A stretch of DNA of 64,000 nucleotides from positions 83,354,142 to 83,418,141 of the forward strand of contig CM049306.1 of NCBI GenBank assembly GCA_026874595.1, given 5' to 3'. The notes below the pieces were generated by a model. It was not told the DNA's origin and did no database searches. It saw only the letters and a list, made by a program, of their open reading frames with translations. Below, in pieces: positions 43,671 through 53,600 of this stretch. This DNA is from Sipunculus nudus. Lineage: Eukaryota; Annelida; Sipuncula; Golfingiida; Sipunculidae. A program made the position numbers and the translations under genes. How positions within the stretch are numbered: position 1 is the first letter of the stretch; each line of letters opens with the position of its first letter.

Positions 43671-44201
43671 TTGGCAGAGCAAGCCATGACGGTTATTTCT
43701 GCTGGAAAAGAAGTTGTATCAAGTCATGGTGGCAACACTCTCAGCACTTCACAACGTAGCCTCAGTGAGATGTCTCCATGCACGCAGGAAGAGGCCGATA
43801 CGCGTCTTCTGCTTCATGCCGCAGATTGTGCCAGGCAGGGTTGTACCCGACTGATGATTCGCACAGTCGACACAGATGTCCTCGTGATAGCAGCAGCTGT
43901 TTTCCATCATTTAAATCTACAAGGTGTAGCTGAATTGTGGGTAGCATTCGGCACTGGGAAATCATTTCGCTATATTGCTGTGCATGCTATTGTTGCGTCG
44001 TTGGGCCAAGAGAAAGCCAGCGCTCTGCCCGTCTTCCATGCATTTACTGGCTCGGATCAAACTTCCTTCTTTGCTGGTAGAGGAAAGGCCACGGCATGGG
44101 AAACGTGGAATATCTACAACGACGTCACTAAAGCTTTCATTGCTCTCAACACAGCCCCAGACATTCAGGCTGTAATAGAGAACATGCCTGTTTTGCAGTG
44201 A
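43671..44201 (+). CDS. Academ-like transposase segment with XPG I-like motif
   Basis: CTQEEADTRLLLHAADCARQ, then IRTVDTDVLVIAA and AFTGSDQTSFFAGRGKATAW. These parallel the FEN1/XPG I-region acidic residues and the DNA-binding helix-two-turn-helix. Ends at TGA (44199), where relatives have Arg (CGA to TGA). Confidence 0.7.
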   Translation: MAEQAMTVISAGKEVVSSHGGNTLSTSQRSLSEMSPCTQEEADTRLLLHAADCARQGCTRLMIRTVDTDVLVIAAAVFHHLNLQGVAELWVAFGTGKSFRYIAVHAIVASLGQEKASALPVFHAFTGSDQTSFFAGRGKATAWETWNIYNDVTKAFIALNTAPDIQAVIENMPVLQ

Positions 44202-44213
44202 TTTGTTGCTCTA

Positions 44214-44612
44214 ATGTATGACCGAACCAGCACCTGCATGAGCGTTAATGAAGCACGAAAGGCATTGTTCACCAAAAAGGGAAGAGCCATGGATGCTATC
44301 CCGCCCACTGCTGCAGCACTACTGCAACATACCAAACGTGTAGCATATCAGGCTGGATATATCTGTGGACAGGCCTTGTCTTCAACAGTGGAACTGCCTT
44401 GTCCGAGTGAGTGGGGTTGGAAAAAATCCCCCAATCAATCCTGGGAATCTGAATGGACAACACTTCCTGAAGCATCAAAGTCTTGTCTTCAGCTCACAAA
44501 ATGCGGATGCAAAGTGCAGAATGGTTTTAGAGGAAGATGTAAATGTGTCAAAGCAAACCTGAGATGCACAGCGTTCTGTGCTTGCGGTGGCGATTGTGAG
44601 CGCTCAGCATAA
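44214..44612 (+). CDS. Academ-like transposase C terminus, Cys-rich motif
   Basis: Same frame as the preceding segment. MYDRTSTCMSVNEARK, WGWKKSPNQSWESEWTTLPE and LTKCGCKVQN...GRCKCVKANLRCTAFCACGGDC, about nine Cys in 35 residues, probably zinc-binding and DNA-contacting. The natural stop is TAA at 44610. Confidence 0.7.
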   Translation: MYDRTSTCMSVNEARKALFTKKGRAMDAIPPTAAALLQHTKRVAYQAGYICGQALSSTVELPCPSEWGWKKSPNQSWESEWTTLPEASKSCLQLTKCGCKVQNGFRGRCKCVKANLRCTAFCACGGDCERSA

Positions 44613-45056
44613 CTTTATAGTGGCTCCTAATCTAGTGTATGTACATCTGCGCTACACAATGTATGTATGTAGCAAAAGCAAAAGAACACTGACATTTTGA
44701 CATCCTTCTTGTTTCTAATCGCATAACTCTCTTCTGGTTATTTTTATCATTGGCAACAAAACAAAAGAGTTCTAAAGTAATAAAAAATAAAAATAAATAA
44801 AATATATCACAATCCACTTATCATTTTATGCATTCCATTTTCAAAAGAAACTTAACACTTACCTGTCTCACCTTGCAAATATCCAGTCGTCTTCGGCTGT
44901 ACATTCCACTGCATGTAGCCAGCGTTGTCCTCGGATGTACAATACACTATCTTGCATGTCTTAAATGTAACTAAAATCACCTCTATATAGCTTTTGTTTT
45001 CACAGCGATGTGATGTTGGGATTTTACTCAATTGGTAGGGCCTATAGCTATAATTG
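44613..45056. other. 3' noncoding part of the Academ-like element
   Basis: AT-rich DNA after the transposase stop, with AATAAAAAATAAAAATAAATAAAAT (44779 on) as a possible polyadenylation region. No second gene was seen. Confidence 0.4.
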
Positions 45057-45367
45057 CCATAATTCGTGTCCGCCATCTTGGAAAATTTTGTATTTTTTTC
45101 AATTGTTTACACATCTTGTTTTTTTCTTCATTAAAATTTCCACATTAGTGCAAAAATTCAGGCATATATCATCAAATCTGATTTTTTAATTATTTATTAG
45201 GGATTTTTAATGACTCATGTCTGCCATCTTGGAAAAAGGCGGCCATTTTGAATTTTTCGCGATTGGCTCCATATCTAATAATTTTCAGTACAGAAAACTC
45301 TACAAGTGTGCCAAACTTCATGCTTTTTCCACAAAACCCACAATTGTTACACGGATCTGCTTGACTA
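45057..45367 (-). repeat. Right terminal inverted repeat of Academ-like element
   Basis: About 311 bp and inverted relative to the left arm. It contains two GCCATCTTGGAAAA blocks (45073 and 45223), about 150 bp apart. Confidence 0.85.
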
Positions 45368-45394
45368 TAACAGGTACACGCCACATTTCGTTGG

Positions 45395-45905
45395 TTAAAG
45401 GGGCCCAACCACCTATAACGCATGTTGAATTAACATGAAAAATACTAGCTTCTTTCCTTTCAAATAAATCTGTACCTGCAAAAATATACTGCCTTGAACT
45501 TTTTGCTTACACATGTAAACGAGTGTTAAAAACAGTGGACCAGGCGCGATCACAGGTGTCAACATAAACACAGCGCGTGAGGCCGTGTGCACCGCGGAGA
45601 AACAACATGTCAGGAGATGCCTGACTGACCTTGCCAAAAAATGTAATACATGTTCAAGCTGGCTAAAACACCGTGTGTTGCTGCTCACAATCGGATCTCC
45701 GGTCACGCGGTCATGTTATGGTAAACCGACACACGTGGACTGAGTTTACAAACACGCAGAGCCAAAACAAGGTGTTACAAAGCCGTATGCGAGGCACTGA
45801 GACTGTGTGCTGGATGGTTTTGCTGGGAAACTTTCATATAAAGCAAAACCTATCTGAGAGTGCGAAAAAACAGACATGATATTGCTCCTGATTATGTTCC
45901 TTTAA
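45395..45905. mobile_element. Possible TTAA-flanked MITE
   Basis: A GC-richer 511-bp block begins TTAAAGGGGCCC (45395) and ends TGTTCCTTTAA (to 45905). TTAA at both ends and the inward AGG resemble piggyBac-type nonautonomous elements, but the inverted repeat is only a few bases. It is noncoding and lies between the Academ-like element and the right-hand motif array. Confidence 0.3.
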
Positions 45906-46017
45906 AACCCAATTTATCACTTTTTCAGTTGAACACATCCCTTTATTGAATAACTAGGCATTCTCCACCCTTGGATATTTCAAATTAGAATGCATGGTAA
46001 TTGCCAAATTTTGCAAA

Positions 46018-46405
46018 AGTGATTCCGGCACACTATTTTTATGATTCTGTCACATTCTCTTTTAAGGATTATTGATAAAGTATGACAGGGAAAACTTTGC
46101 ACACATTAATTTGGTAAAAGATAGAGATTACATTGCTATTTTGGAAACACTTTGGGTCATGGGGATGAAAGATTAGGGGAGCAATATTTTAAGATGACCC
46201 TGTGATGAAACCATGGATATGATTTTGGTGATTCCGTCACACAACTTTAAAAGCACACTGTTATGTATTTAGCTTTCTGCTCACCCTTATATTAGTTAAG
46301 ACGTCCATGTTTATTCTTAATAAAAGTTCTTGCTTTATTCCAAGTATTTAGGGAGTCTACACTTTATATGTGCTTATCCCCTGAAAATGGTGATTCCGTC
46401 ACACC
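46018..46405. repeat. Right-hand array of GTGATTCCGTCAC motifs
   Basis: Copies at about 46019-46031 (GTGATTCCGGCAC), 46041-46053 (ATGATTCTGTCAC), 46228-46240 (GTGATTCCGTCAC) and 46390-46402 (GTGATTCCGTCAC). They are the reverse complement of the GTGACGGAATCAC motifs at 36.37-36.80 kb. Confidence 0.65.
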
Positions 46406-46689
46406 GGAATGAATGTTCTGTATTTCTTTCCGCTGCCAAAGACCTCTTTTATTAATAAAAAGAGTTCCATATGAATGATAACATGCTAAACTAAGTATCG
46501 CAGATAATCCAGCTGCTTTTACGCTGGCCCCACCGTCGCCAAGTCGCCACCGCGTTGGTTTGCGGAGAAATCCTCTGAAACATCTGAACGGATCTTTCAG
46601 CAACCCGGCATCATTATATATACTATATATACTAGGGTCCCATGGGTTCTGGTGCTTAACACCTGAGGTGCTGACTATAATCTTCTCGT

Positions 46690-47290
46690 CGTCATAGATC
46701 TTACCTAAGTTGTCTCGTATCAAGACTGATGGCGCCAACTGCAATTTGTTTTCACCTGGCGCCCAGGTATCTCTGCTTTGTGTGCAAACCACACATATCT
46801 CAGGAATGGTTCGACGTATCGGCCTGACATATTTCAAGTCCATCCATCTTAGACAACTTTCTATAGTCACATTTTCGCATATAATACATCCTTAAACTTA
46901 TCTCAGGCGTGGTTGGACTAATCGGCCTGAAATTTTGCATATCAACAGATCTTGGATAGTTTTTTTCTCGTATCCATAACTGGTCACAAACATTTTCGTC
47001 TAAACATCCATTCCATGTTTATCTCAGCAAAGGCCTAGAACGTATCAGCCTAAAACTGTGGATGTCCAAAGATCTTTAATAGCTTTATCTCGTACAAAGA
47101 CAGGTGGCGCAAACTACAATCATTGTTTTGTGGTGTCAGTCCTTGCATCTTTGGATAATTTAGTATCACCAATGTCAGGAATCTCTAGGGCTATTACGTC
47201 AGGAAATATATCATGCCTCAGTTACTCCACGCCGATGTGATTCGGCAGATAGACGCAGTCGCCAGTTGACTGCCCGTATTGTATCTTTTC
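46690..47290 (+). mobile_element. Dispersed repeat family C
   Basis: Tandem-like blocks of ATCTCAGG.ATGGTT.GA..TATC.GCCTGA, TTTTGCATAT and ATCTTGGATAG, ending GATTCGGCAGATAGACGCAGTCGCCAGTTGACTGCCCGTATTGTA. The same ending occurs at 58280-58322. The opposite-strand open frame 46364-46870 overlaps it and is not conserved. Confidence 0.55.
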
Positions 47291-50200
47291 ATATTTTTAT
47301 ATCACTATTTAAAAATGAATGTGAAAGTGAAACTTCAAATTTGCAACACTTTTTTTTATTTTCATTAATTCACATAAAATCTTGGCTTAATATAATTTAT
47401 TTAGTTTATCATAAAATATAATACCAGGATATTATTTTATCATTATAGGGGGATTTTAATATAACTGTGATCAGTATGGGGAATTCCGAGACTTTCAGGG
47501 GTATTCCGATATTCAGGTAGATCCCATGCATATAATTTGACATTGCCCTTTGGTCTGATTCCATAAACAATATTGGTGCAAAAAAAAACCAACATAAAGA
47601 ACCTATCTGCCACATAGTGGCAAAATATTTAAGCCTTTCAGCCACTGCAGGTTTAACTTGCCCAGGGTTATAGTTAGACAAATTTGAGTGCCGGCTAAAT
47701 AGCGAATCAAGCGGAGGAGGCCATGGGAGGGGGTGGGGGGGGGGGGGGGGGGGGTCCAAGTGCCCCTAGTGGGGTCGAGGGGCATAGTCCTGATGGGGGG
47801 GCAGCTGATGGGACAGCTCCTGGGTTTTATATTTTTAAATGTGATTGGAAGGCTCTCAGAAACTGACATTTTCATATAAATTAATGTCTGGGCTTAAATT
47901 ACTCGCGAAAAGGGGGCAGTGGTGGCGGAATAGACTACATGTAGGGTTCACGCCGAGATTTTTCTCAGCGTAGCTACTGTTGAATAAAAACGTGTAAAGG
48001 GGGGTCATGGGGCGGAGCCCCCCCCCCCCCCCCCCGGGAGCTGAAAGCCATTAAGGATTCCAGTAGACAACAGATTGCTATAAGTAGCCGATCTAATCGG
48101 GCAAATAAAGCCATATTTATACAATACAATTACTAATGTAATCGGTCAAATATTATGGCCACGATCCGGGCCATTTTTCTTAGGCGACCTTTTTGGGCTT
48201 CATACTTATATGTCCCTTGCGATGGATTCACCCATTTGTAAAAAAAAAAAAAAATGTAAGAACATTTAATACTGCGCTGGAAACTTTCAAATTCGAACTT
48301 CGAGAAGCCATGGTAACCAGTCACGGTAGCAAGTGGGTATCACAGAAGTGGTATTAACAGAATAACATAACATTTAGCGAATGCTTTGTTATTGTGAGAA
48401 CAAGCTTTCGAGCTGTCAGAACAGGCCGAGGACGTACGTCTGCCCATTTTTATGAGTCATTCTCGCGGATAAAAAGTATAAGCTGCAAATCGTGCAAGAC
48501 CCGATTAACCTTTGATGTTCATAATACTTACACTTGTCGAACGATAATAATATGAAAAAGTTGTTTAAGCGGTGCATAGGTGGCCGTCAGCTGACATCAT
48601 ATTTGAACATTGACTCAGATTTCTGAATATCTCTATTTAAATGAATTGATAGGAAATAATGAAAAAAAAAAAAAAACTTGCGTGGATGTTTTCCAATAAA
48701 TTGTGCCCTTTTATCTTTGGTTTTCGATTGTTAATACATTAACTTTAAGATTAAATCGCTATCATACGTTCACGACCCAATTACCTCCGCATCAGCTTAT
48801 GATTTCTCTCGGCTCAACCGCCGATGAAGCACTGAAACATACAGGCGTATGCAAACTACACGTATGCAAATGAGTACGTGGTCGACGAGGTCATAGGAAC
48901 GAACCAATAACAAAGTTTTATTGTGACCTGATTGATTATGCTGTCTAGCGTCGACAGAAAAGAGCAACCCGTTAAACTGGAACTTTCTGGACCTTAACTC
49001 CGCAATTAGCCAATCGCAGAGGGGATTCCGGGGTATTCCCAATATCATCACGCATAAATTATGATAATTTATAATACTGTAAGTCTAGTTCAGCGAACGG
49101 CCTTGAGCATGGGTTGCGCGAGGGAGTTGCAGGCCCGAATCGGATTATAAACCAAGTGCGGACAGCAAAACTCATTAGGCTTTCGTAAAGCGAATTACAG
49201 TACGGATGCAAAACGGGCTACTTCGAGACTCAAGTAAACCGGTTTAGTATATTCCGGTTTAGGTGCGAACCAAATGCGGATACGGCCAAAGTAAACCTAA
49301 CTGATGCAGATTAGTGGCCCAGTGCGGACAGAGTAAACGGATTTACGATCCGGGTTATTTGCTAGTGCGGATACGGAAGAGGTCTCTACAGACCTGCAAG
49401 AACAAAAATAGTATGAATCGTAGACAAACATTACCTAGCCATACAAATTATTTCGGCCTTCTGTCCTTGAATTGTTCACTGAAAATTTTATTTTAATATA
49501 ATTAACGCGGATGAATATTATATGGTGCAAATTATGTGAATTAAAGAAATGCATAGACCTAGGCCACACTAAAAAAAATATTAATATATTTATCGTAATG
49601 TTCAAATTATAAATACACTCATGTTAAATTTGACTTAACTACACTGCACGTGGAGGGTCGTCCTTGACAGAATTTTATTTTATAAGCAATTGGCTTACCC
49701 GCTTACGGATAACCGTGACCATAAACTTCTACTTATACGTTCAGTATAGGCCTAATAGTGCATCAGTAGAGTCAATTTTTCTTCGGGGGGGGGGGGGGGG
49801 GGGGGTTGACTCGCAGGCGTTAGGGGAGGGGGTTATTCAAAATTGGGACCTTTTATATAAACACACACACACAAACACACCCACGCACACACACACACAT
49901 ATATAGACACACATATTTACGTGCACCTTTTATTGTATTGTATGATATATTTCAAAATTATTACAATAAAGTGAACGGTTTTAAAAAGTTAGTATGTATA
50001 GAGTATATAATTAATGTGATTCTAAACCATTTTTAAGATAGGCCTAAGCCTATATAACATTCTATAGTATACCAAAGTCTATAAGTCTAATTAATAGTAT
50101 ATTTCATTTCAATATATAGATATTATTCTCTGAATATCGGGGGGGGGGATTAAATTGACCATCCCCCCTCCCCTTTTCTAAAATGTGGGGGTATATACAG

Positions 50201-50419
50201 GCCTACCCAATCCTACCCCCCCCCCCCCCACCCCACCCCAAGGCCATTTCTATATTGACGCCCCTGCACAGCATTATATAATATACAAAGAATTAAGATG
50301 TCCATGATTCTGTGTGATTAAATCTACTCAGCCAATTAACGCAGTACTCCTGATAGAGCTAACTACCCAAACAATTGCCTATATTTGTGTGTTCAATGAG
50401 CTGTATTAAATAGATCGCA
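47291..50419. other. Intergenic DNA upstream of XPO7: G/C homopolymers, short unclassified repeats
   Basis: Long runs at 47735-47754 (G), 48018-48035 (C) and 49785-49805 (G), a CA-rich microsatellite at 49860-49913, and C/G-rich patches at 50139-50147 and 50216-50229. GGGGCGGAGCCCCC (48010 on) and CAGTGGTGGCGGAAT (47917 on) look like transposon subterminal DNA, but no paired ends were found. At 49150-49380 the phrase AGTGCGGA(C/T)A recurs four to five times. CCAAT-type motifs near 48900-49020 hint at a promoter without a recognised gene. Confidence 0.4.
49785..49805. repeat. Poly-G homopolymer (21 bases)
   Basis: Uninterrupted G run upstream of XPO7. Confidence 0.95.
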
Positions 50420-50589
50420 TCTGTCAACTTCTGAGACCGGCGACACAGGCACGGGAACACAACGAATTAAGTTTTGCACACGGCTCGCTTTGCATAAACA
50501 CTCTCCATGCATCTGCTCATCTCTTGCAAAGCGTGACCTCAAATGCCTTTAAGTCTGGAGAGTAGGACATGGCATGAGGCAAAACAAAG
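50420..50589 (+). promoter_or_regulatory. Probable XPO7 5' UTR / proximal promoter
   Basis: The 170 bases upstream of the XPO7 ATG are less AT-rich than the flanks and lack a TATA box. They include GAGACCGGCGACACAGG and GCACACGGCTCGC. A CpG-richer, TATA-less start with a YY1-type ATGGCGG over the initiation codon is typical of housekeeping promoters. The transcription start is not determinable from sequence. Confidence 0.35.
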
Positions 50590-50604
50590 ATGGCGGACGA
50601 ACAG
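50590..50604 (+). CDS. XPO7: Exportin-7 exon 1 (MADEQ)
   Basis: ATG at 50590 in the context AAAGATGGCGGACGAACAG|GTGAGT encodes MADEQ and stops exactly at a consensus donor. It joins in phase 0 to the [15 protein letters not shown] exon at 61618, as expected for the family, whose proteins begin MAD. The start overlaps an AAGATGGCGG (YY1-like) motif, common at housekeeping gene starts. It is a short exon, so this call rests on context. Confidence 0.75.
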
Positions 50605-53600
50605 GTGAGTTCGTTGAACCCGATGATGCCGAATGACAAATCAAGTTAACTCGATTCAGCAATGAGATGACAGTTGTGCACGAATGTAGATAAACCGAAA
50701 CCTTTTATGCCCATCGCAGTTAGTTATGTATACATTCAACACGGGGCTATTTTTCTGGATGTTTGCTTACCGGTTCAATTCACGCGGGCTTTCTTCAGAA
50801 AGCCGTACAACTGTTTCTTTTTCCGGTCAGTCGGGAATCCCTTCTCGCGACAAAATTGTGTATAATGTCATCTTGCTTGCTGAAAGCACTCTCCGTTGAA
50901 TATTTTCTCAACAACTTGTCAAAACAGTAGACGGATATCTTTATATTCTTTCAAGTCTAAATTACAATCTTAAACAAATTTGAGTGCAAATGTTGCCCTT
51001 TCTTGACATTAATTTGACAGATTCCGCGGTCACCAGCCAGGTGTTGACAGCACTGGTTCTATTTACTAGCGCAGACCTGCTAAATACTGTAAAGAACAGT
51101 CCAAAGGCGAGGGGGTGTATCGGACTCTCACGTACGCCCTTTTTCCAGTTGCTGTTTTGACATGAGATAACACCATGGCCAAGAAGCGAACGCACAGCTT
51201 AATCTAGAAGTGAAAATGCATAGTTTAGTATAAAAATAAATGGCACATACAGAATATTATGGGTTGTGAAAATAATAATTTTCATCTTTGGTTGGTGATC
51301 TGATTGGTAGGAATGATTTTTCTCTGCTAATGCTGATCATGACAGGATGGGGAGGGTATATATATACATTTGCTGATCAGCGTTTTCTGTTTCTGTCTGG
51401 CCTAAATGAAACTGATTTGTGTGCTGGCATATGAGCTCAACAAGCATTGCCTCATTAAAGTAGGAGCCCAATATATGTATACAAAGTTTATTTTTGTTAT
51501 ACAGTGTGATGATCAGTGAAATATATACCGGTACCTTCCCTGAAATACCAGTTGGCCCATTTGATCATAATGCTTCTCAGAAGGTTCACAATCACATCAC
51601 TTGTCCTTACAGATTGCAAAGAGCTAGGCCTTCATGTGAAAAGAGGAATAATATCAATACTTTAAGATTAAATGACCTGTCAGCCAAGGAATTTGGTTTT
51701 CACATTGTGCCTGTCAAAAACTAAAATTTGTCTTTTCTTGTTTGTTCCACTAGGTAATATAATACTTTTATTAAGCTATTTAGTTTGCAGCTCTTACAAG
51801 ATGTTTTTTGACCAAAAAGAGAAAATATTTTGCAAAATTTTCCTTCAGAATAAGAAAATACTTTGTGGTTTTACTGAATATAAATGTATAATGTCCAGTT
51901 CATACAGCTTCCAGTCTGTGATCCTTGTATTTTTTGTGGAGGGTCATTTTTGTAATTTGAATCATCTAATGCTCAAGTGGATGAGCAGATTTGGGAGAAG
52001 GAACTGAGATCAGGTTGTGTGTCAATTACCAGCACTGCCCGCCATCCAAACCAAGAGCATAAACATTGTAGCTAGGTCAATGGCCAGCAGTATATCACTT
52101 TGATTACAACCTTAGGTGCATTTGTGTAATAATTGATTAATCCATTGTGCTTAATAATGGTGTGGCTGTCAAACTCATGATGGGTCAGTGCAATGCCCAT
52201 GAAAGCATCCATTCATTGAAGTTATGAAGTACAAGGGAATAAATAATGAAACATAAACAGAAGATTACCCTGGACTTACTTTCCAGTTTAGTTTCACCTG
52301 TTAAAATTCCTGTTGTAAATTTTAAGCTATAGTGTCATGCTACAGCTAAGCATCATGACCTAAGGTTCACTTTTCCTAAAGACATGGGCAGCATTCATTT
52401 ATTCCTTTTTAATAATATATTCTGAGATTCTGCTGTAACTGATAATTCCATATTAAAGGTGATATACATTTTAGCTCAGCTGACTGAAGGTCAACTGAGG
52501 TATAGGAATGACGCTTTGTCCGTAGTCTGTCGCTGCGTCTAGGTGTCCGTTAGCACAGCACAAATTGTAACCCCTGAACCTGGAAACTTCTCAGTGAATA
52601 TCCAGGGAGGCCAATATAAATCTCCCTTGAAACCCTAAATAAGGTCAGTGCGACCTATATTCTTGTGGCAATGGGGCTTGTTATTACCCCCACCCCAGAA
52701 TAATTGAAAATTTGGTGGTGCCATCTGCCTTTTTAGCTCAGCTGACTTTCAGTCATGCTGGGCTATAGTGATGGGTCTTTGTCCGGCGTCCTTCCGGCCG
52801 GCCGGCCGGCCGTCCGCTAGCAGGGCACAAATCGTAATCGTAGAGGCTAGGGCCATGAACCCTATGCAGTCTTAGAGGTTATAAAAAGATCTCCTTGCAA
52901 ACCTGAAATTAGGTCACTGCGACCTATATTCTCGAAGTTATGGGGTGTGTTTGCACCCCCCAGAAATAACTCTTTGAGACAAATTTTCATCCCAAACCTT
53001 CCATCTTTCACATACAGCTCACCTACCAACAGGGGAAGAACCATAATTTTTTTTAGGTCAAAAGGTCAAAGGTCAAGGTCACAGGAGCCTCTTCTTTGAA
53101 AAGCCTGTGGATGCATTTTAAGCCAACCCTTTCATCCCAATTCTTTGATCTTTCACATATAGCCCACCTACTAAGTTGGAGAAGAATCCTATAGATTTTG
53201 AGGTCACAAGGTCAAAGGTCAGGGTCACAGGATCCACTTCTTTGAAAAGGTAGTGGACACATTTCAAGCTAGACTTTTCATTCCAAACCTTCCAGCACTG
53301 ATATCGCTTCTCTGCCAACAGGGGAAAAGACCTGTTGATTTTGAGGTCAAAGGTCAAGTTCACAGCACCCACTTCTTGCGTGGAGTCATTTTCAGGCAAA
53401 CTTTTCAATCTGTACCTTCCATCTGTCATATATGGCTTACCTACCAATAAGGGAAGAAGCCTATTGATGTTGAGGTCAAAAAGTCAAAGGTCAAGGTCAC
53501 AATATTTAATTGTTCTAAATGCTTGTGAGCATATTTCAAGTGTAACTGTTCAACCCAAACCTTCAGTCTTTCACATATGCCACATCTATGCATCACTCAG

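Larger units (their letters stand above)
39725..44612 (+). pseudogene. Academ-like transposase with XPG/FEN1-like nuclease and Cys-rich C terminus
   Basis: Start ATG at 39725; an in-frame TAG at 39788 separates it from the long frame, but KCVICQ...LQCP after the stop is family sequence, so 39725 is the better start. Exon 1 ends at 41481 (AAAG|GTTTGT); the intron is 41482-41769; exon 2 restores R-WLNHVKQIH. In order: CFFC...YHISC zinc-binding motifs (about 40162-40335), STDMGNAV, AAVDNIDHNPSS, HGTGIS, WLNHVK, DHAHEQNNKLVKGDGG (42643 on), ILLDGAALVNML (43382 on), EEADTRLLLHAAD...TVDTDVLVIA (43788-43895), FTGSDQTSFFAGRGK (44044 on) and a CGCK...C.C..A.LRC..FC.CGGDC tail. The EEAD / DTDV / GSDQ order matches the FEN1 I-region and helix-two-turn-helix. 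Lesions: stops at 39788, 42497, 42906, 43485 and 44199 and one frameshift near 42620. About 1,500 residues in total. Confidence 0.8.
38808..45367 (+). mobile_element. Academ-like (AcademX) DNA transposon with long terminal inverted repeats, 6.56 kb
   Basis: The left arm (38808 to about 39137) and right arm (45367 back to about 45057) are reverse complements over roughly 310-330 bp. Both open TAGTCAAGCAGATCC and share TTGTGGGTTTTGTGGAAAAA, GATATGGAGCCAATCGCGAA, CAAAATGGCCGCC, GACATGAGTCAT and AAAATCCCTAATAAATAATT. TAA lies directly outside both ends (38805-38807 and 45368-45370), a 3-bp target duplication as reported for Academ elements (3-4 bp). The left arm has a 12-14-bp extra segment after position 15. 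The single gene inside carries an XPG/FEN1-like region, the hallmark of AcademX. Superfamily assignment comes from memory of family features; the element boundaries are read directly. Confidence 0.8.

Noticed and set aside
46364..46870. 168-codon minus-strand frame
   Set aside because: Overlaps a family C repeat and the motif array; no conserved domain is visible and composition follows the repeat.
47409..47875. Proline-run frames near 47.4-47.9 kb
   Set aside because: Proline runs are the translation of a poly-G stretch; the rest shows no recognisable domain, though it may be transposon-derived DNA.
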